From assembly GCA_030411725.1 (NCBI GenBank), contig MU839855.1, forward strand, positions 149,504-213,503: a stretch of 64,000 bases of DNA, in the 5' to 3' direction. The notes under the pieces are model-generated. The model did not search any database, was not told where the DNA came from, and worked only from the letters and a program-made list of their open reading frames with translations. Shown here one piece after another: positions 58,086 to 64,000 of this stretch. The DNA comes from Echria macrotheca (taxonomy: Eukaryota > Ascomycota > Sordariomycetes > Sordariales > Schizotheciaceae). Numbering within the stretch: the stretch's first letter is position 1; the number at the start of each line of letters is the position of its first letter. The position numbers and the translations under genes are program-made.

Positions 58086-61000
58086 GAGCTAGTTTAAAAT
58101 CCTTAAATCCACTACCCGCAGCTAACGTACTTTATAAACGCATAGCCACTTATTTACCCTCCCAGCCACCTATAATATATATCCCAAGTAAAAGCTAATC
58201 CCTTATCTATTATATACTATAATTATAAGCGCAGCGCTAATTAAGCCTAAAAAGTAAAATATAGTTTAATACTTGCCCGTTTAGGCGCTAAGCTATAAAT
58301 TACCTAAACTATATTTTTATAGCTTTATTATTAATATATCTTTTTAAATTACCTTTTTAGGTTTTATTATCAATTTTTATCTCTTTACGGGTTCCTAATA
58401 TAAAAAATAAAGGTATTTACACAATTTTACTTAAGGAAAATAAATATAAGTGCAGCTATTTGAAACATTTATTATAAATTTATAAATACTATATATATAA
58501 TAGTAAGAAATAGATTAAAATAGCGGAGGGTTATAAAGTGAAATTATTTCCGAATAAGTAGTACCCGTTATAAGGTAAGTATAAACGATTTACTTAAAGA
58601 AAATGTAAATTCCAGCACTTTATATATTATAAAATTTACTTTTCCTATTTTTAAGCTTCCTAACTTCCTCTACAAAGTTTACAAACGCTCGCCTTAAAAC
58701 GCTGAGTTATTACGGTATATTGGGACTTTAAGTATATAGTGCTGTTAAATAAATATAAGGGCTGTTTAAGCTGCGAGTAAAGCGTAAGCTTTAAAGCTAT
58801 TAGCAAATATTTAAAGCGTATATTCTTCCTTATTTTTTTAAAACCATTTAAGGGCGCTAAATATAATAGCGGATTAAAAAGTTACTCCCCCCCTAAAAAA
58901 CTTTGCTAAAGCTAAAATAATAAAGTTTATTGTAATAATTAGAACTTATCCCTTATTTTTCCCTTTTCTCAACTATATAAACTTAATACCAGGCATTTAT
59001 ACCGTACACTTACTTTAAGTAGCGCGAAAACGAGGCGGGGATTTATTACGGAATAGAAATTTATTAACTAATAAAAATACTAATGTAATTAAAGTAATAA
59101 CCAGCTAGGGAAGTAAACTAATCAGTTACATTTTTTATAACGTACCGGTTTATACGCGGCCAAGCTTAACACCTTTTTAAAACACTATTACTACGGTATA
59201 ATTTTACGTATATAAAAAATAACGGTAAGTAGCGGTACGTACAGTTATTATAGCTTTAAGCTATTAACTATAAGCAGAGGGAAGCTATGCAATTTCATCT
59301 CGGAGCACCGTGCTTTTAGTTTAATTACTATAGAAAGCTAGCTAACTATTCTACTATAGTTATTAACTACAATATTAGATAATTCTCAATTTACATTTAA
59401 ATTAATTAACTAACCGTAATTTAATTTAATTAATTAACCTTAATATAGTTTAATTAGTTAACTAATCACTAGTTAGCCAACCTTTTTCCGAAATTATTCC
59501 GCCTCTTAGCCGCATATTACCAGCCCCTTAAGCGCAAGTAAGCTGGGACGCACTTACGTATCGGTATAATACTTAGCTCCCAATTTACCAATATACTGCT
59601 AGCAGTAGCTAGAGGAAAAAAGCAAACAGTAATAATGATATGGATAATAATAATCTTTTTATTAATAGGCAAACCGTTATCTATAATAATAAAACCTTTC
59701 TTCTCTCCTTTTATTTAGTCGCCCTAAACCAACCCTTTATACTATAGGAATCGTTTAAATAGAAAAAACAGCCCTACACTCGCCACTGTAAACGCCGGAA
59801 TGGTTTGTAAAAAAGTGTAATATTTCTCCGTTATAAGCTTAAAGGCACCGTTTTAAAGCATTAATGTAGAGCTGCGCTAACTCATAGAATAAAGCAACCA
59901 TTTTTAACAATTCGTTAGTTATTAACGATTAATAAACTAAGAAAAGGGGGATTTACATTATAGCTAGCGACAAATTCGTTATTTATCGCAAATAGCGAAA
60001 ACTATCGTTATTTACATTTAAACGCTATATATACGTTTTTTTAAATCCTTTACTAAGTATAAACCGGGTCGTAATACTAGTAGCAATAAGCAAAATAAAC
60101 TTAAACGTACTATAGCCTCTACTATATTACAGTACTAATATTAACGTTAAAAGCGTTATTAATAATTTCCTTTCCCACTTAGTATAATCTACGCTATCTT
60201 AACAGCACTAGTTATATTAACGGCAAGCTAACCTACAGTCTACTAGTTACCTAGTGTAGGCTTACCTTTGCTATAAATGAAAGCGATATAAACCTATTAA
60301 TAATAGTAATATAATCTGTTTTACTATAAATCGAATAGCTACATCCTATTAGTTTTCTATACGTTATTACTTTTAACTCGCCTTTCAACTCCCCTCGTCG
60401 CATATCGGCTCACTTCGGGGCGTCCAGCCGATAACTACCAGCTGTAACAAGTATTTAAATACTATCTGCCGCATAAAAGGGGCACGTAATTTCCTGCCAT
60501 AACCGGGAAAACCAGCAATATTTTAACGGTACGGTATCGCAAAAGCTAAAGTCTAATAAGGATATAAGGTACGGCTATAATTATCGCGTTTTTATCTCAG
60601 CTACTTAAATTTAAAAATAAAGGATTATTTAGCTTATAAAAGCTAAACAGTACCAGCGTTTTCATCTAGTAGTAAACCTATATTATCATTAGTTAAAAGT
60701 ATAAAAACAGGATTAGCAATATAGCCAGCGAAGGATGCGATGCTGTACCCTTAAAAATTTAATAATAATAGTAGAGACTTATAAGATTAAGATAGTTAGC
60801 TTTTTTTAAAAAGCCCTTTCAGCGTACTACCTCCTTTCCTATTATAAAATACGAAAATATTTAGTAATATGTTACTAATTAGTTTACGTAAATTCGATTA
60901 TTGCAAGCTAAGTAAAAAAAAAATAGAAAAAGCTATTTACGTACTATACGTATATAGAAGTAATTACGTATAGATACGTGTAGCCGAAATAACGTTATTG

Positions 61001-62403
61001 GGGCTAGGAGTTTAGGGGTTTAGGGGTTTAAACCCGTAACATTTCCCCCTATTATAGTTACATATAAAAAAAAAAACTCCTATATTAAATATTTTACTAG
61101 TAAAGCGACCTACTTCCAGCTAACGACGCTTAATAAAAGTGGCAATGAAAATAGCTCGTACTATTCCTGCCGCTACTAAATAAAGGGTAAAAATTACCTA
61201 TTATACTACAGTAGATTTCCAGCTATTATTTTAAACCCTACTTTTTCCATGTAAAAAAGTACTATTCCAATTCCCCGCGCTATCACTAATTCTATAATAA
61301 AGTATATATATAAAATAGCTATAAAGAATTGCTTTTAATAAAATCATTATTATTACTAATAACGTTATCGTTTTTACTTTTTTTATCTCGTGATTATTAT
61401 TATGGATTTACCTTATATTTAAGATATTTTCGCCGTTTTAATTAATTAGTAGTAGGTAGTAAGGACGTTTTACTATTTTAATAATTATAAAATTTTCATT
61501 TTACAGAAACGCGGAGAAAGTAATTACCTAATTATTATTAAATAACCTCGTATTATTAGTATTACGCTTATACTATCTTTTTAACCCTATTAGGGCTAAG
61601 ATAATTAAGTTACTAACTTGTTCCAAGTTAATATTCCGATTTTAGATATTTCTTTTAAGCAAATGCTTAGTTAGGTATTAGTTTTTCTCAAAGTTTATAT
61701 ATATAAAAGAAAACGTTACATTTACTTTAAGGTATATATACTTAAAGTTATAATATAAATCTGCTAAAAAAAAGGATAACAAACGGTTAAACAAAAAGAT
61801 TTACATAGCCCCTACTTTTTTTCCAGCTAGTAGCTACTAATACCCGTTAGCGCCTATTAGTATACGTAATATTTATTAAATATTTTATATACTTAAAGAT
61901 ATATTTAGCATTTACCAACTGCTTTGCGACTTATACCCAGCTCCACACTTTTGCAGGCTAATCCGTCTTCGCTACAATATCGCTTTGTATACTAATCTTC
62001 TGCTTAATAGCCTTAAGTCGATCGAAAATTATCTTCATTATATCCTTACAAATTATAATTATTATATTATTAAAGATTATATTACCTAATATATAGTAGT
62101 GTTAGCATATTCTTTTACCGTTTTTAATTTTAAATATAACGTATTAGTTATTATTATATAAATACCGCGTTTACTTAAGCGCAAAACTCTTATTAATATT
62201 AGTATGTATCTTAAACTGGAAAAATCTCAAGTTTTTTACATTTTAAAGGAATAAGCAATTCCTTTACTAGGTATTTATAGCATATAAGCGCCAATTACCG
62301 CCAACTATATATTATATATTATATTATAAAATAGAAAGAAGATATACCTTTTAGAATCTGAATTTTAAACTGTGAATTGTAAAGGAAACTTTTATTACAA
62401 ATT

Positions 62404-62448
62404 TTAAAATGCAAATTGCAAATTGCAAATTGCAAACTGCAAATTAAT
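62404..62448 (+). repeat. Short GCAAATT tandem repeat
   Basis: About six copies of a 7-base unit GCAAATT / GCAAACT. It is related in form to the larger 7-bp array 90 bases downstream, differing by C for T, as RIP or ordinary drift would produce. Confidence 0.6.
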
Positions 62449-62539
62449 AAATTATAGTTATAAGTTCGAGATTAAAATATATATTATTAATCATAGTTGC
62501 GATTATAACCTGTAATAGCAAATTGTAAACTATTTGTAA

Positions 62540-62704
62540 ACTATAAATTTTATATTGTAAATTGTAAATTGTAAATTGTAAATTGTAAATTGTAAATTGT
62601 AAATTGTAAATTGTAAATTGTAAATTGTAAATAGTAAATAGTAAATAGTAAATAGTAAATAGTAAATTGTAAATTGTGAATTGTGAATTGTGAATTGTGA
62701 ATTG
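62540..62704 (+). repeat. 7-bp minisatellite (TTGTAAA)n with internal variants
   Basis: About 23 tandem copies of a heptamer in three ordered blocks: TTGTAAA about 13 times, TAGTAAA about 6 times, TTGTAAA again once or twice, then TTGTGAA about 4 times. Because 7 is not a multiple of 3, the minus strand happens to stay open across it; that frame is not a gene. Confidence 0.9.
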
Positions 62705-63179
62705 TTAACGGTAAATGGTAAATTGCAAAACTTTAAACCTACAAATTGCAAATTATGATCTCAAGTTGCGAATTAGAAATTATAAGTTGCAAATTATATG
62801 TTATATTATAAATTGTATATTAGAAATCATAAATCATGAAATATAAATTATAAGTTTTAGATTATAATCTATGAACTGCAGATTAATAGGGTGTTAAGAT
62901 TATTAATACTATAATACGTACTTAAAAATCAAAGAATATTAATTTCAACTTTTAAGCTGTAATTACAATTCTTATCTTTTAGAGTTTTTAATATATAAAA
63001 TAACTGTAATTAAGAGCAAGTAATATTAGAAGATATAAAATTCAGTTAAGATTTACATAGTGTAAAGTCTACCCCTGGGCTCGCAAAGTTATACGGAGCA
63101 GGAAACTGATGGCGCGAAGCGTTGCGGTTAAAATAACCGTTTTAACACCCCACTGTCGGTAACTATTATACTCTCGCTC

Positions 63180-63890
63180 CAATCCACCGCCCGGATCCCA
63201 TCGTCTCTACTCCGTGCCATTATCACTACGCCAACTGGAGCGCCACCAGCTAAGTCGTCGGCTCGGACTTAAGCGGCCTGTCGGGCAACTAGGGCTACGA
63301 TGTACTCAACCCCAATACCACGATGGCTATGCTTTTGGTACTTCAACCATTGCGTTGCCCAGAGGTTTATTGCTGCCCAGAGAGGTGAGGTACGAGTTGT
63401 ATATTAGGAATTGTAAGAAGGGTATATATTGCCGCATATACGGAATAATTAAAACCCCAGGAACGGAAGGAAACAGAGTCCTATGGCAATGGCGGGATTG
63501 GGTCTACTGGAGGTGGGGGCTTCTTCCCTCTCATCAACTGGGCCAGCACCTAAATCCTACCACCTATAATTGCAAACCGCCTTTTGGCTTCAAAGGAGAG
63601 CTGGATAGTGTTCGACGAAGTTGTACCTAACACTGCCAAACTGATACCAAACTAGCTCCAACGCTCACGCTAAGGCAAGCGTCCCTAGAGTAAGTAGCGG
63701 GTGAGGCCGGAGGCAATCCAGACGGTGCCACTGGGACCCCCGCTACATTCAGCCTTGGCTGGCATAGCCGGAACCCTGAGAAACCTGGTGAGAGTTGCGC
63801 TCGCTTTATGGACCTGGGCCGATCCGCATTTTTTAAGCTATCGTCACAGTCCGGAAACTCTGTTTCAGAAAACGTTTATTCAATAGGGAG
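63180..63890 (+). pseudogene. Subtelomeric coding relic
   Basis: Between A+T island 3 and the telomere lies a patch of normal composition with protein-like pieces in several plus-strand frames: HYHYANWSATS and YDVLNPNTTMAMLLVLQPL (about 63210-63365), GNGGIGSTGGGGFFPLINWA then LLASKESWIVFDEVVPNTA (about 63485-63635), and a frame to 63886. Stops and shifts separate them. I cannot name the family; it may be part of a subtelomere-repeated gene. Confidence 0.35.
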
Positions 63891-63906
63891 GGATTGGACG
63901 CTGTGC

Positions 63907-64000
63907 TTAGGGTTAGGGTTAGGGTTAGGGTTAGGGTTAGGGTTAGGGTTAGGGTTAGGGTTAGGGTTAGGGTTAGGGTTAGGGTTAGGGTTAGGGTTAG
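63907..64000 (+). repeat. Telomere, (TTAGGG)n
   Basis: Fifteen full copies and one partial copy of TTAGGG without error to the last base. The G-rich strand runs 5'->3' toward the window end, as expected for a right chromosome end. The previous bases (GTGC) show an abrupt junction without degenerate telomeric repeats. Confidence 0.98.

Larger units (their letters stand above)
58086..63060. repeat. A+T-rich RIP-like island 3
   Basis: About 5 kb of A+T-rich sequence with almost no open frame on either strand. Small pockets of balanced composition remain (59510-59540, 60390-60480). A pattern TTTAGGGGTTTAGGGGTTTAAACC lies near 61008-61032. Probably transposon or subtelomeric repeat copies altered by RIP. 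No element type can be named. Confidence 0.75.

Noticed and set aside
62404..62704. CRISPR-like array
   Set aside because: The units are contiguous 7-mers with no spacers, and the host is a eukaryote.
62530..62751. A 73-codon minus-strand frame rich in Tyr, Asn, Phe and Ile
   Set aside because: It is the translation of the 7-bp minisatellite, which lacks stops in that frame by construction.
58086..63060. Centromere or mitochondrial-DNA insertion as the source of A+T island 3
   Set aside because: It lies within 6 kb of a telomere and has no recognisable mitochondrial gene; RIP-altered repeats are the simpler reading.

Overview
The window is the right end of a chromosome of a filamentous ascomycete (Pezizomycotina). 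It ends in about 15.7 copies of TTAGGG reading outward (63907-64000). Four observations support the assignment: genes carry short 50-100 nt introns with GT...CTAAC...AG signals, there are two HET-domain (heterokaryon incompatibility) genes, long A+T-rich gene-free islands look like RIP (repeat-induced point mutation) products, and several relic genes carry TAA/TAG stops of the kind RIP makes from CAA/CAG. I saw no rRNA, tRNA or CRISPR and cannot name the species from sequence alone.

Layout. 0-12 kb: a large H-type-lectin protein, a HET gene, a decayed small gene, a secreted GPI-type protein and a broken membrane-protein gene. 12.6-16.4 kb: low-information sequence. 16.4-24 kb: a divergent pair (small kinase-fold protein and PD-(D/E)XK nuclease-like protein), a 3CxxC zinc-finger gene, a broken BTB gene and an RBR-type ubiquitin ligase. 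24.5-26.6 kb: first A+T island. 26.8-38.9 kb: a second kinase-like gene, a dead MFS transporter, a secreted GPI-type protein, a broken HD-domain gene, a DUF2855 gene, a second nuclease-like gene, then a divergent pair of uncharacterised genes, one with a further ExK motif. 39-45 kb: mostly relics, including an ankyrin gene with four in-frame TAG codons. 45.3-48 kb: a membrane-linked HET gene with one stop and one frameshift. 48.9-54.5 kb: second A+T island. 54.8-58 kb: relics and a GGTTTG-type repeat. 58-63 kb: third A+T island with a 7-bp minisatellite. 63.2-64 kb: a relic and the telomere.

How the genes may work together. Much of the intact content fits conflict or self/non-self recognition: two HET genes, an ankyrin relic, a lectin-tailed protein and two paralogous sets of kinase-like plus nuclease-like genes. 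The strongest candidate for an undescribed system is the divergent kinase/nuclease pair at 16449-18755. Both partners have paralogs elsewhere in the window with introns at the same positions. The module recalls the nuclease and kinase domains fused in Spok meiotic drivers and some Crinkler-type effectors, but a link to either is inference. Spliced models below were built by eye from paralog alignment, frame and splice signals; none has RNA support.
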